From assembly GCA_050008495.1 (NCBI GenBank), contig JBEKMN010000001.1, positions 142,355-206,354 on the forward strand: a DNA stretch of 64,000 nt, in the 5' to 3' direction. The position numbers were made by a program, and so were the translations under genes. Each line of letters starts with the position of its first letter. Positions within the stretch are counted from its first letter, which is position 1. This document shows, one piece after another, positions 56,643 through 64,000 of the stretch. The stretch is from CAVROP01 sp050008495 (GTDB lineage: Bacteria; Acidobacteriota; Terriglobia; UBA7540). Under the pieces are notes generated by a model that was not told the origin of the DNA, searched no databases, and saw only the letters and a list, made by a program, of their open reading frames with translations.

Positions 56643-59261
56643 CTAGTGTTTGGTCGCCGCCACGAACTGCTCCGTGCATTGCCTGGCGAGCACGCGCACT
56701 TGTTCAAACCCTGTATTCGACCGGATTCCCGCGAGCAACGGGTCTGACTCGATCGCTGGATAAGCGCAATACCCGGCCGTAATCGCCGCGCGCAACATGC
56801 GCAGCGCCGCTTCAGGCTGACCTGCGTACGCCAGGTGCGCCGCCGAAAAATAGTTCATTTCGGGATCGGTCACAGGTTTCATGGCTTGCGCCAGCGCCGC
56901 AATCTCGCTCGCGGGACGGTGTTCCAGGTAAGCGAACAGGATCGGAAACCCCGCCCAATCGGGCGCCGTCGCCGGCCGAGCCTCCAGCGCTTCCTTTTCC
57001 TTGCCCTCGCGCAACAGAACGTCCATGGAGAGAGCTTTTTCAAACTGCGATCCCAGATCGAGATGCAGAAAATCGCGCGCCCGCTGATAATCTCCGTGCA
57101 GCAGAAACGCGACCGCGCAGGATCGCAGACCGGGGTATTGCGGATCGAGCAACAGGCCCGTATTGCACTCGCTCTCTGATTCTTCGAGCAATCCGGCGTA
57201 ACGCAGCGCGTAGCTCAGATAAAAATGCGCTTGCGAATTCTCGGGCCGTCGCCGCACCAGATCGAGCGCTCCGCGATAAGCCGTCGCGATCTGACTGCGT
57301 TCCAGCCCAAGGAACGAAGGCAGGGTCCACACGTTATCAGGATCCAGCGCGGCCGCGCGTTTGGTCGCATTCGCGGCGCACTGCGCTGCTTCCGCTCCGC
57401 CACCGCCATACCAGCTATCGCCTGTACACTCGCTGGCCAGAGCTGCCCACGCGGGCGCGTATCCCGGATCGAGCGCAACGCTCTGTTCGAGCATCGCCCG
57501 CGACTTCTTTATGCTGCCAGGATCATCGGGCATCGCCATCGCCCGAAGAAACAGGTCATAAGCTTGCTGATTCTTCGGCCGGCTGGCGCTTTCTAACACC
57601 ATGTCCCAACGCAGCATAGAAGCTAAAGTGAACTCCCTGGCTCCAAGATTCGGACCCAGCCCGTTCCGCGTTCGCGACGCGATCTCGCCCTCCAACCTTA
57701 TCGTGTTTACAGCCGGAATGATGAACCCATCCCGCCACAAGTAGTGATTTGTTTCGATATCCAGCGCCTCGATGGTCACTTGAAGGTGATCGCCCTCTTT
57801 CAAGAAATGTCCCGTCACCACGCTCGTCACGCCGAGCTCGCGAGCCGCCTTTCTTGGGTCCTTTTGAGCGCGGCTCGCATCGAACGGCCGTACCGTGAGC
57901 GAACGCGCACGCCCTAGCACTCGCGCGATCTCCTCCGGAATGGCGGTTCCCAGAAAATCCATGCTGTGGTCGGATCCCGCATTCGCGAAAGGAAGAACCG
58001 CCACTGTCCGCGGCCGCGTGGTTACAGCCGATTCATTCCTGTGCAGCGTCAACGCGAGCGAACCCACGAAGAGCAACAGGGCCGCCACCATCGCCGCAAC
58101 GGATACCGCCGCCCAGTGCCGCCGCAGGAACTTGGCGGCAACGTACGCCGGGCTGTCCGGATGAGCATCGAGCGGCTCATGCTTCAAATAATGGTCCAGA
58201 TCGCCGACGAGCGCCTTCACCGAAGCGTATCTGCGCCGCTGCTCCTTATGCATCGCCGTCAGGCACAGGACATCCAGATCCGCCCACGACGCGCTGCGCG
58301 TGGCGCCCTTGCCCGAGCTTCGCCGCAGAACAGCGGACGGCTTCACCGGGTCTTCCATCACGATCAGGTTCGCCGCCTCAGCCGGAGTCTTCTCGGAAAC
58401 GTCGAACGGCAGCCGCCCCGCCAGCAATTCATAAAGAATCACGCCGAGCGAGTACACATCGCTTGCAACCCCCACTGCTTCCCCGCGAATCTGTTCGGGC
58501 GACGCGTAAGCCGGGGTCAACAGGTGCATGCCGGTACGCGTCAGTTTCGACGCCTGAGTCCCCGCGTCAATCTGTTTCGCGATCCCGAAATCGAGCAGCC
58601 GCACCGACCCGTCGGCCCGCACCAGAATATTGGACGGCTTCAGATCCCGGTGAATCACACCGTGTTGATGCGCGTACTCGACCGCTTCGCACACCGCGCG
58701 AAACAGCTTCAGCCGCTCTTCTACCTTGCAGTCGTGCTCGCGGCAATACTCGGTGAGCGGAACGCCGTCCACGTACTCCATCACGAACCAGGGCGTCCCG
58801 TCAGAGAGCGTTCCCGCGTCGTACAAGCGAGCGATCGATGGATGAATTAACTTCGCCAGCGTGCGCTGCTCCGATTCGAACCGCTGGCGCCGCGCCGGCG
58901 ACGCCCACGCTTCGCGCAGAATCTTCAACGCCACCTGATTGCCCAGGTCCATACGCGCGGCCAGGTACACCACGCCCATCCCCCCTTCGCCAAGCTCCCG
59001 CATAATCCGATAGGGGCCAAACTCTTTAAATGGGAGAGATGTTGCGTGGGATTCGTTGAAGACGAGGTCAGCGGCTTGGGCAATGTCTCGGTCAAGCAAC
59101 GAATCCCCGCGGGCGTCTTCGTCTAAAAGTACGAGGACGTCGCCGACTAGCCCTGGATCATCTTGACAATGGGCCGCCAAGAAGCCGTGCCGCTCCGCCT
59201 CGGGAAGTTCCAGGGCCCCGTGAAAAAGCGTTTGGACTTTCTGCCATCGGGCGCTGTCCAT
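56643..59261 (-). CDS. Transmembrane Ser/Thr protein kinase with C-terminal TPR region
   Basis: 872 residues. The kinase domain (about 75-345) has GEGGMGVVYLA, the VALK lysine, HRDLKPSN with the catalytic Asp near 203, and DFGIA. One transmembrane helix follows near residues 380-400 (AAVSVAAMVAALLLFVGSLAL). The extracytoplasmic part contains a TolB-like segment (TVAVLPFANAGSDHSMDFLG) and TPR-like helices (YAPAWAALASECTG; AHFYLSYALRYAG). Such kinases probably sense envelope or protein partners and phosphorylate regulators. The start at 59261 (MDSARWQKVQTLF) is preceded by GGGGA; earlier codons are repeat-free but lack a site. It lies 53 nt after the sigma factor gene, a common acidobacterial pairing. 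Confidence 0.88.
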   Translation of the reverse strand: MDSARWQKVQTLFHGALELPEAERHGFLAAHCQDDPGLVGDVLVLLDEDARGDSLLDRDIAQAADLVFNESHATSLPFKEFGPYRIMRELGEGGMGVVYLAARMDLGNQVALKILREAWASPARRQRFESEQRTLAKLIHPSIARLYDAGTLSDGTPWFVMEYVDGVPLTEYCREHDCKVEERLKLFRAVCEAVEYAHQHGVIHRDLKPSNILVRADGSVRLLDFGIAKQIDAGTQASKLTRTGMHLLTPAYASPEQIRGEAVGVASDVYSLGVILYELLAGRLPFDVSEKTPAEAANLIVMEDPVKPSAVLRRSSGKGATRSASWADLDVLCLTAMHKEQRRRYASVKALVGDLDHYLKHEPLDAHPDSPAYVAAKFLRRHWAAVSVAAMVAALLLFVGSLALTLHRNESAVTTRPRTVAVLPFANAGSDHSMDFLGTAIPEEIARVLGRARSLTVRPFDASRAQKDPRKAARELGVTSVVTGHFLKEGDHLQVTIEALDIETNHYLWRDGFIIPAVNTIRLEGEIASRTRNGLGPNLGAREFTLASMLRWDMVLESASRPKNQQAYDLFLRAMAMPDDPGSIKKSRAMLEQSVALDPGYAPAWAALASECTGDSWYGGGGAEAAQCAANATKRAAALDPDNVWTLPSFLGLERSQIATAYRGALDLVRRRPENSQAHFYLSYALRYAGLLEESESECNTGLLLDPQYPGLRSCAVAFLLHGDYQRARDFLHLDLGSQFEKALSMDVLLREGKEKEALEARPATAPDWAGFPILFAYLEHRPASEIAALAQAMKPVTDPEMNYFSAAHLAYAGQPEAALRMLRAAITAGYCAYPAIESDPLLAGIRSNTGFEQVRVLARQCTEQFVAATKH

Positions 59262-59314
59262 CGTCGCTATCCCCAGTTGCACGGGTGTGGTCGCGCATCG
59301 ATTTTCAGAGCAGT

Positions 59315-59896
59315 CTACAGTCCCTGCCGAAGTTCGTGGGCAAGCCACGCTTTCGCCGCGCGCCAGTCGCGCAGGACCGTAGCTTCGGAGACGTTGAGAA
59401 GCGTCGCTGTCTCAGGGATATCCAGCCCACCGAAGAAGCGGCTCTCCACCATCACCGCCTGGCGGGGATTCATGCGCGCCAGCGAGTCCAAAGCGCTGTT
59501 GAGCGCCAGGATTTCTTCTCCGCCGGAGGGTTTTCGCTGAACCGCCTCGTCAAATGTGACGGTTATCTCCGCCCCGCCGCCGCGCTTGTTCGAACTGCGG
59601 CGCCGCGCGGCCTCCACCAGGACCTGCCGCATGGCGCGGGCCGCGATGCGCTTGAAGTGCAGCGGCGAGGTGGCGGCAACTTCGCGGGATTTCGATAATT
59701 TCAGCCAAGCCTCATTCACCAAGGCGGTTGGGTTAAGGGTGATGTTTGGATGGTTGCGACGCACAGTGGCCGCCAGGCGGCGCAATTCTTCGTAGGTGAC
59801 GCTGAAAAGGTGGTCCAGAGCTTGCCGATCTTCGAAGGCCGGGTCGGCCTGTCCGATGCCTATACCATCGCTCTCGCCAGAATTTTTCACAGCCAT
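59315..59896 (-). CDS. ECF-like RNA polymerase sigma factor
   Basis: 193-residue ECF sigma factor of the group that carries the acidobacterial/planctomycete 'ECF sigma 70' domain. Region 2 (LDHLFSVTYEELRRLAATVRR...TLNPTALVNEAWLKL) and region 4 (LDSLARMNPRQAVMVESRFFGGLDIPETATLLNVSEATVLRDWRAAKAWL, a helix-turn-helix) are both visible. It lies directly upstream of the Ser/Thr kinase gene in the same direction; the kinase probably controls it instead of a classical anti-sigma factor. AGGGA stands 10 nt before the ATG. Confidence 0.88.
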   Translation of the reverse strand: MAVKNSGESDGIGIGQADPAFEDRQALDHLFSVTYEELRRLAATVRRNHPNITLNPTALVNEAWLKLSKSREVAATSPLHFKRIAARAMRQVLVEAARRRSSNKRGGGAEITVTFDEAVQRKPSGGEEILALNSALDSLARMNPRQAVMVESRFFGGLDIPETATLLNVSEATVLRDWRAAKAWLAHELRQGL

Positions 59897-60060
59897 GACG
59901 GTTTTTCCCTGACTTTTGCGTATAGCAGAGTAAAAGGGCCATAAGCTGATGAGCGTAGCGTAGAGAATGGCCGGTGCCGGTAAGCCCGTTTGTTTGCTAG
60001 TTTCCCTGTTTGAACGGTAAGGTAGATTCTAGCATTCAAACCTGACTTGCCGCAACAGGG

Positions 60061-60084
60061 AGTCGTCATTAAAACGGCTTTTTT
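60061..60084 (+). terminator. Weak terminator-like hairpin
   Basis: AGTCGT, a 7-nt loop and ACGGCT form a six-pair stem (one T-G) followed by TTTTTT. No plus-strand gene ends here, so its role is unclear. Confidence 0.2.
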
Positions 60085-60167
60085 GTGTTACTGAAGTGTG
60101 CAATAGCAAGATTTGTAGCGGCGGTCTGGCGCCGCTGGGCGGTAAGCTGAACTCGCCGCCAAAGGCT

Positions 60168-60205
60168 AGTAGGGGCAGCCCTTGTGGCCGCCCTGGGGCA
60201 AATCA
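60168..60205. repeat. Dispersed palindrome copy
   Basis: GTAGGGGCAGCCCTTGTGGC followed by CGCCCTGGGGCAA, a truncated member of the family at 10249 and 49925. Confidence 0.6.
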
Positions 60206-60335
60206 ATCGAAAACCTAGTCAACTGAAAGGTTCGTCCGCCGTCTCCGCCTTGGGAACGGCGAACAACTCATCGGATGCGCGTCGGGCTGTGCCACGCTCT
60301 TCCCCGAACACGTTTAGAAAACAGAGGAGATGATC

Positions 60336-63300
60336 ATGACTAAGCGAGGAAACGCAGGTCAACACGAGAATGTGGGCTCGTCCTATGCGCCCAAATTGCA
60401 TTCCGGTCACTTCGCGAGAACGCAGCGGGCCGGCCGCCGGCGTGTGCCGATCGGGCCCGTAATCATGCGGTCGCTTGTCCTTCTGGTGCTGGTCGCCGCT
60501 TGTTTCGTTGTGGCGCCGGGCAAAGCCGATGCGCAGACAACAACCTATTACTACAGGGGCAACAACTTTAACTCATTCTCTTGCGTGGATAATGACGGAG
60601 TAGGAACGTCCTGTACCAATCCCACCCCTGCAGAGAGCTCGTACACCACCAGCGATTACGTCTTTGCGAGTATGCAAGTCAACCCGCCTCTTGCCCCCAA
60701 CTTGAATTTTGCGCTAGTTTATAATCAATATACTACCATAGGCAACCCGACGGTCTTTGTATTGACCATGTCGGACGGCCAACAAACTATCTCGTCAGCC
60801 AACGCCAACGGTTTTGTGGCGTACGTCTCTACGGACGCGAAAGGAAACATTGTCTCTCCCTGGTGGGTCCAGATCGGCCTGCCTACCAACAACGACACTT
60901 TTATCGGCACTGCGAACAATCCCGGCGTACAGGGCGTTTCGGATACTGGCGAGCTAATTTTCACCGACACCCAATGGAATTCCGGTGGGATCAGTGGCTC
61001 TCCAGGCGCCTGGTTCCAGAAGAGAAGCGGCACCGCGACCTGGTTCTATCTCGAAGGCCAAGTTTACGGCCTTCCCTTTGGTCCCTTCCACCAGATCACC
61101 GGCGGAGATGGCCAGATCTCCAGTACGCAATGGAACTTCGAAATACCCGCCGGCTGGACCTACGGTAATGGTCAACTGAACTCGACCGGCAGCTCCTTTC
61201 TGAGCGCCGGAGCTTACGCCTCTAGCTCAGGCCCATGCACACCAGTGTTAGAAAACAACTGCAACATCGCTACCGGCGCAGCCCGCGGCCTTGCCTATGA
61301 GACCTTTAGCAACACCGGCGCCGGTATCACTGTCCAATTGAATGCCGCTCTCGAAGGAGAATTCATCAACTCCTCCGGAGGAATCTCGAGCGCCGCAGTC
61401 TACGTGGTCGATGCAGGTGATTTTGCGAGTACCGTTCCTGCCGGCTCAGCCGCGGCATCATTCCTGCTCGCTAACTCATCGATTGACAACTTTGGGGGGG
61501 CGGGTCTGTCACTCGGCGGGCTGTTCCCCTTAGGACTCCTCGCCACCTCTACGGCCACCGAGCAGCCCACCGGAACGTCCAGTGTTAGCGTGCCGGTAAC
61601 AACTAGCTCCTTCTCAGTGGGTGCGGGAGAAAACATCACCGTGATCTTCGATGTGGCCGCCTATGCTCCCGTGGGCACGATCGGCGGAGGACCGGCGACA
61701 GTCAACTTCGCAAGCACGCTCGCGCCGGGACCGAGCCTGTTCACGGATACCAACGGAAAACCAGTGACGCAGATCGTGGCCATCTCTCCGCCGCTTTCGA
61801 CGCCGCCGACGCTGGGCAAGCTCGCGCTCTCTACGACCACAGCCTCCGCCCAAGTCGGCACTCCGGCTACGCTCACCGTAACAGCGACTGACACGAACGG
61901 CAATCCGCTGCCCAATGCAACGGTGTTCTTCTCTATCACGTCCGGCCCGGATTCACCGATGAGCGGTCCTGCATTGACCAATGCCAGCGGCCAGGCATCC
62001 TTCACCTATCCCGGCGGTGGCGCTGCGGGCATGGATTCGATCTATGCTTACGCTAACGCTGGTGCTGTGACTTCGAACACCGTAACTGTGACCTGGTCCG
62101 AGCCAGGCCCGCTTAGTTACATTACCATCAGCCCTGCCAATGCGACCACACCCGTGGGCGTCGGCGTGACGTATACGACTGCGGCGTTTGACCAGTTCGG
62201 CAACGCGATCACGGAAACCGGCTCGGCCGGGTTTGGAATCTCGGCCGGAGGCTCCTGCACCGGCCCGATCTGCAGTGCAAGCACTCCCGGCACGTACACA
62301 GTCACCGCAACCTACAGCGGCGTCACAGCCCAAACCTCGCTTACCGTAGGCTCCACGCCTCTGACCATCACCGCCAGCAGTCCGTCCATGACCTATGGTG
62401 GGACCGTGCCCGCCGTCACGCCCCTTTACACTTACGGCGGCCTCACGCTCTCAACTACGGCCCCGAGTGGCCTGACGACACCGCCGACTTGCTCGACCAC
62501 GGCGACCAACGCAAGTCCAGTGGGTTCGTATCCCAGCAGTTGCACGGGGGCCGTGGACTCGAGCTACACGATCAGCTACGCGGCAGGGAGCGTGACGGTA
62601 GGCCCTGCGCCTTTGCAGATCACGGCGGCGAGCGCCACGATGACCTACGGCGGGACGGTCCCCGCGATCAACACGAGCAACGCCACTTACGCTACCTTTG
62701 TGAACGGCGACGGAGTGGCCAGCCTGGGCGTGGCGTTTACCTGCTCGACCACGGCAACCAGCAGCAGCCCCGTGGCTTCGTATCCGACCACCTGTTCGGG
62801 AGCGGTGGATGCGAACTACACCATCAGCTACGTGCCGGGGAGCGTGGTGGTGAACGCGGCGTCCCTGACCATTATCGCCAGCAGCCCGACGATGACCTAC
62901 GGCGGGACGGTTCCGACGATCGCCGCCACTTACACTTACGGCGGTGTGACGAACTCCCCCACGCCGCCCAGCGGCTTGACCGGTCTGAGTTGCTCGACGA
63001 CGGCGACCAGCACGAGCGCGGTGGGTTCGTATCCGACTTCCTGCTCGGGAGCGTCGGATAGTAATTACACCATCGGCTACGCGGGTGGAAGGCTGACTGT
63101 CGGCCAGGCTGCGCTGGTAATTACCGCCAGCAGCGGTTCGATGACCGCCGGTACGACGCCACCCGCCATCACGCCCAGCTACGGCGGGTTCGTGGCCGGC
63201 AACACGTCGGCCAGCCTGACCACCCAGCCCACGTGCCTAACGAGTGTAACCAGTTCAACTTCCCCAGGCACGTACACCGGGGCGGATACCTGCTCGGGCG

Positions 63301-63674
63301 CGGTCGATCCCAACTACGCGATCAGCTACGTGGCAGGGAATATGGTCGTTAACCCGGCGGGACAGACCTCGACCTTCACCATCACTCCGGAGCCACCGGC
63401 AGAAACCGTGACCCGAGGCGTGCTGGGCGGGTTCATCCTCAAACTGCAATCGGTGGATGGTTTTAACGCCAACGTGAAGCTGAGCTGCTCTGGCGGCCCG
63501 GCAGGTTCGTATTGCGTCGATTTTCCGATGACCGTCAAAGTGAATGGCACAGATTATGCGGTCTCCGGAATCTTGTTCCCCAAGAACTCGAACCCCGGCA
63601 CTTACGTCATCAGCTTCACCGGTGTTTCGGGCTCACTGACCGTCAAGGCGACCGCGACGTTCACGGTGAAGTAA
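60336..63674 (+). CDS. Large secreted protein with Ig-like and four MBG/YDG repeats
   Basis: 1112 residues. ATG 60336 is 6 nt after GAGGAG; the ATG at 60330 abuts it and is rejected. A long N-terminus ends in a signal-like segment (SLVLLVLVAACFVVAPGKADAQ, near 46-66). Residues about 70-490 are unique and Ser/Gly/Thr-rich. A Big-1/invasin-like Ig domain starts near 492 (LALSTTTASAQVGTPATLTVTATD), another near 591, then four MBG-type repeats start near 672, 756, 841 and 924, each opening '(L)(T)ITASS.TMTYGGTVP'. The last 90 residues form a further beta domain. No sortase or PEP-CTERM tail is seen. Likely a surface or matrix adhesin; ligand unknown. Confidence 0.75.
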   Translation: MTKRGNAGQHENVGSSYAPKLHSGHFARTQRAGRRRVPIGPVIMRSLVLLVLVAACFVVAPGKADAQTTTYYYRGNNFNSFSCVDNDGVGTSCTNPTPAESSYTTSDYVFASMQVNPPLAPNLNFALVYNQYTTIGNPTVFVLTMSDGQQTISSANANGFVAYVSTDAKGNIVSPWWVQIGLPTNNDTFIGTANNPGVQGVSDTGELIFTDTQWNSGGISGSPGAWFQKRSGTATWFYLEGQVYGLPFGPFHQITGGDGQISSTQWNFEIPAGWTYGNGQLNSTGSSFLSAGAYASSSGPCTPVLENNCNIATGAARGLAYETFSNTGAGITVQLNAALEGEFINSSGGISSAAVYVVDAGDFASTVPAGSAAASFLLANSSIDNFGGAGLSLGGLFPLGLLATSTATEQPTGTSSVSVPVTTSSFSVGAGENITVIFDVAAYAPVGTIGGGPATVNFASTLAPGPSLFTDTNGKPVTQIVAISPPLSTPPTLGKLALSTTTASAQVGTPATLTVTATDTNGNPLPNATVFFSITSGPDSPMSGPALTNASGQASFTYPGGGAAGMDSIYAYANAGAVTSNTVTVTWSEPGPLSYITISPANATTPVGVGVTYTTAAFDQFGNAITETGSAGFGISAGGSCTGPICSASTPGTYTVTATYSGVTAQTSLTVGSTPLTITASSPSMTYGGTVPAVTPLYTYGGLTLSTTAPSGLTTPPTCSTTATNASPVGSYPSSCTGAVDSSYTISYAAGSVTVGPAPLQITAASATMTYGGTVPAINTSNATYATFVNGDGVASLGVAFTCSTTATSSSPVASYPTTCSGAVDANYTISYVPGSVVVNAASLTIIASSPTMTYGGTVPTIAATYTYGGVTNSPTPPSGLTGLSCSTTATSTSAVGSYPTSCSGASDSNYTIGYAGGRLTVGQAALVITASSGSMTAGTTPPAITPSYGGFVAGNTSASLTTQPTCLTSVTSSTSPGTYTGADTCSGAVDPNYAISYVAGNMVVNPAGQTSTFTITPEPPAETVTRGVLGGFILKLQSVDGFNANVKLSCSGGPAGSYCVDFPMTVKVNGTDYAVSGILFPKNSNPGTYVISFTGVSGSLTVKATATFTVK
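62350..63360 (+). repeat. Four tandem about 250-bp coding repeats
   Basis: DNA encoding the MBG repeats recurs with a period of about 252 bp, with shared words such as ATGACCTACGGCGGGACGGT at 62638 and 62890. Similarity at DNA level suggests recent amplification or gene conversion. Confidence 0.75.
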
Positions 63675-64000
63675 GCTGGTGGGCGGTAGATCCGACATCA
63701 CCGATTATTCGGAAGCGTCCGCCCAGGTTGTTTTGACGGTGAAGAAATGATCGGCAGGTAAGAGCGGTTATTCCTCAAGGGGCACGCCTCGGCGTGCCCC
63801 TTTTTTGTGCTTACAGCGGTCCTACCAGGTTTGGAAGGCGCAGAAAAATCAACACAGCTCATCCGTCGGTTGACGGACTAAGCCGAAGTTCCAAGAGGCT
63901 GCAGAGAGTATTCTACTGATTCACTGAGAGATAGTAGCAAACTCAATTTCCCGTTACTGGGAACGTACGAATCAGTTCGCGCGCCCGCGCTTGTAGGGGT
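63675..64000. other. Downstream region with terminator
   Basis: No gene. Just after the MBG protein stop, another frame reads SAQVVLTVKK and stops at 63750, resembling a second copy of the protein's own C-terminus (TATFTVK). The terminator is at 63779-63806. Nothing recognisable from 63810 to the end. Confidence 0.5.
63779..63806 (+). terminator. Strong intrinsic terminator
   Basis: GGGGCACGC-CTCG-GCGTGCCCC, a perfect 9-bp stem with tetraloop, followed by TTTTTT. It ends the MBG-protein transcript about 105 nt after its stop. Confidence 0.93.

Larger units (their letters stand above)
59897..60335. other. Divergent sigma factor/secreted protein intergenic
   Basis: 439 nt without a gene. It holds a weak plus-strand hairpin with T-run (60061-60084), a dispersed palindrome (60168-60205), and a hairpin CGCCGT/ACGGCG (60237-60261) in the leader of the MBG protein. 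The GAGGAG at 60324-60329 is the ribosome-binding site of the next gene. Confidence 0.5.

Noticed and set aside
60105..60335. Riboswitch in the MBG-protein leader
   Set aside because: A short hairpin exists, but the conserved motifs of cyclic di-GMP-I or other classes that I know are absent; not enough to call.
62489..63061. 190-codon alternative frame in the MBG gene
   Set aside because: Produced by the tandem DNA repeats; Arg/Gly/His-rich with no independent start signal.

Overview
The window is a high-GC chromosomal segment that looks like Acidobacteriota. Signs of this are a tandem cluster of acidobacterial duplicated orphan permeases (ADOP family) headed by a PadR regulator, an ECF sigma factor paired with a TPR-bearing Ser/Thr kinase, a TonB receptor with a carboxypeptidase-like N-terminal domain, an MBG-repeat secreted protein, and abundant intergenic palindromes built on words such as GAGCGAAGCGAAGAATCTC. 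This assignment rests on gene content and style; no rRNA or tRNA gene was found.

Layout. 0.3-5.2 kb: a small unknown protein and a YpdA-type flavin reductase, two paralogous secreted proteins, a Tat-exported M24 peptidase-like protein and a lone NuoI. 5.3-9.2 kb: the conserved phoH-ybeY-corC-era block. 9.3-20.2 kb: aldo/keto reductase, a protein with a PD-(D/E)XK-like motif, a CopG/PIN toxin-antitoxin pair, acyl-CoA ligase, aromatic amino acid decarboxylase-like protein, a Tat-exported TIM-barrel protein, M13 peptidase and SDR. 20.4-27 kb: AsmA-like protein, TonB-dependent receptor, an outer-membrane-like protein and a di-haem peroxidase. 27.2-28.1 kb: a 5'-truncated hxlB and a nitroreductase. 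28.2-42.9 kb: PadR plus five full ADOP permeases and the stump of a sixth that seems to have been replaced by a vapBC-type pair. 43.2-48.1 kb: an AT-rich island with a good promoter, citramalate synthase, a UroD/MtaA-like methyltransferase and an O-methyltransferase. 48.3-53.7 kb: a candidate small RNA, then a 2-aminoethylphosphonate locus (pbfA-like, phnX, phnW) with a divergent OPA-type transporter. 53.7-63.7 kb: HyuB, glycosylasparaginase, Ser/Thr kinase plus ECF sigma, and a large MBG-repeat secreted protein with a strong terminator.

How genes work together. The phosphonate genes form a pathway from AEP and its hydroxy derivative through phosphonoacetaldehyde to acetaldehyde and phosphate. 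phoH-ybeY-corC-era is a translationally coupled housekeeping operon. The ADOP array starts from a probably leaderless, self-repressed padR. Sigma factor and kinase are a co-oriented pair.

Most unusual: a compact plus-strand unit at 48.34-48.53 kb with promoter-like sequence, folded RNA and an 11-bp GAAA-capped terminator but no ordinary gene; the ADOP array with constant 12-nt junctions and a toxin-antitoxin replacement; and degenerate mini-repeats that sit at stop codons of several genes and have entered the hyuB reading frame.
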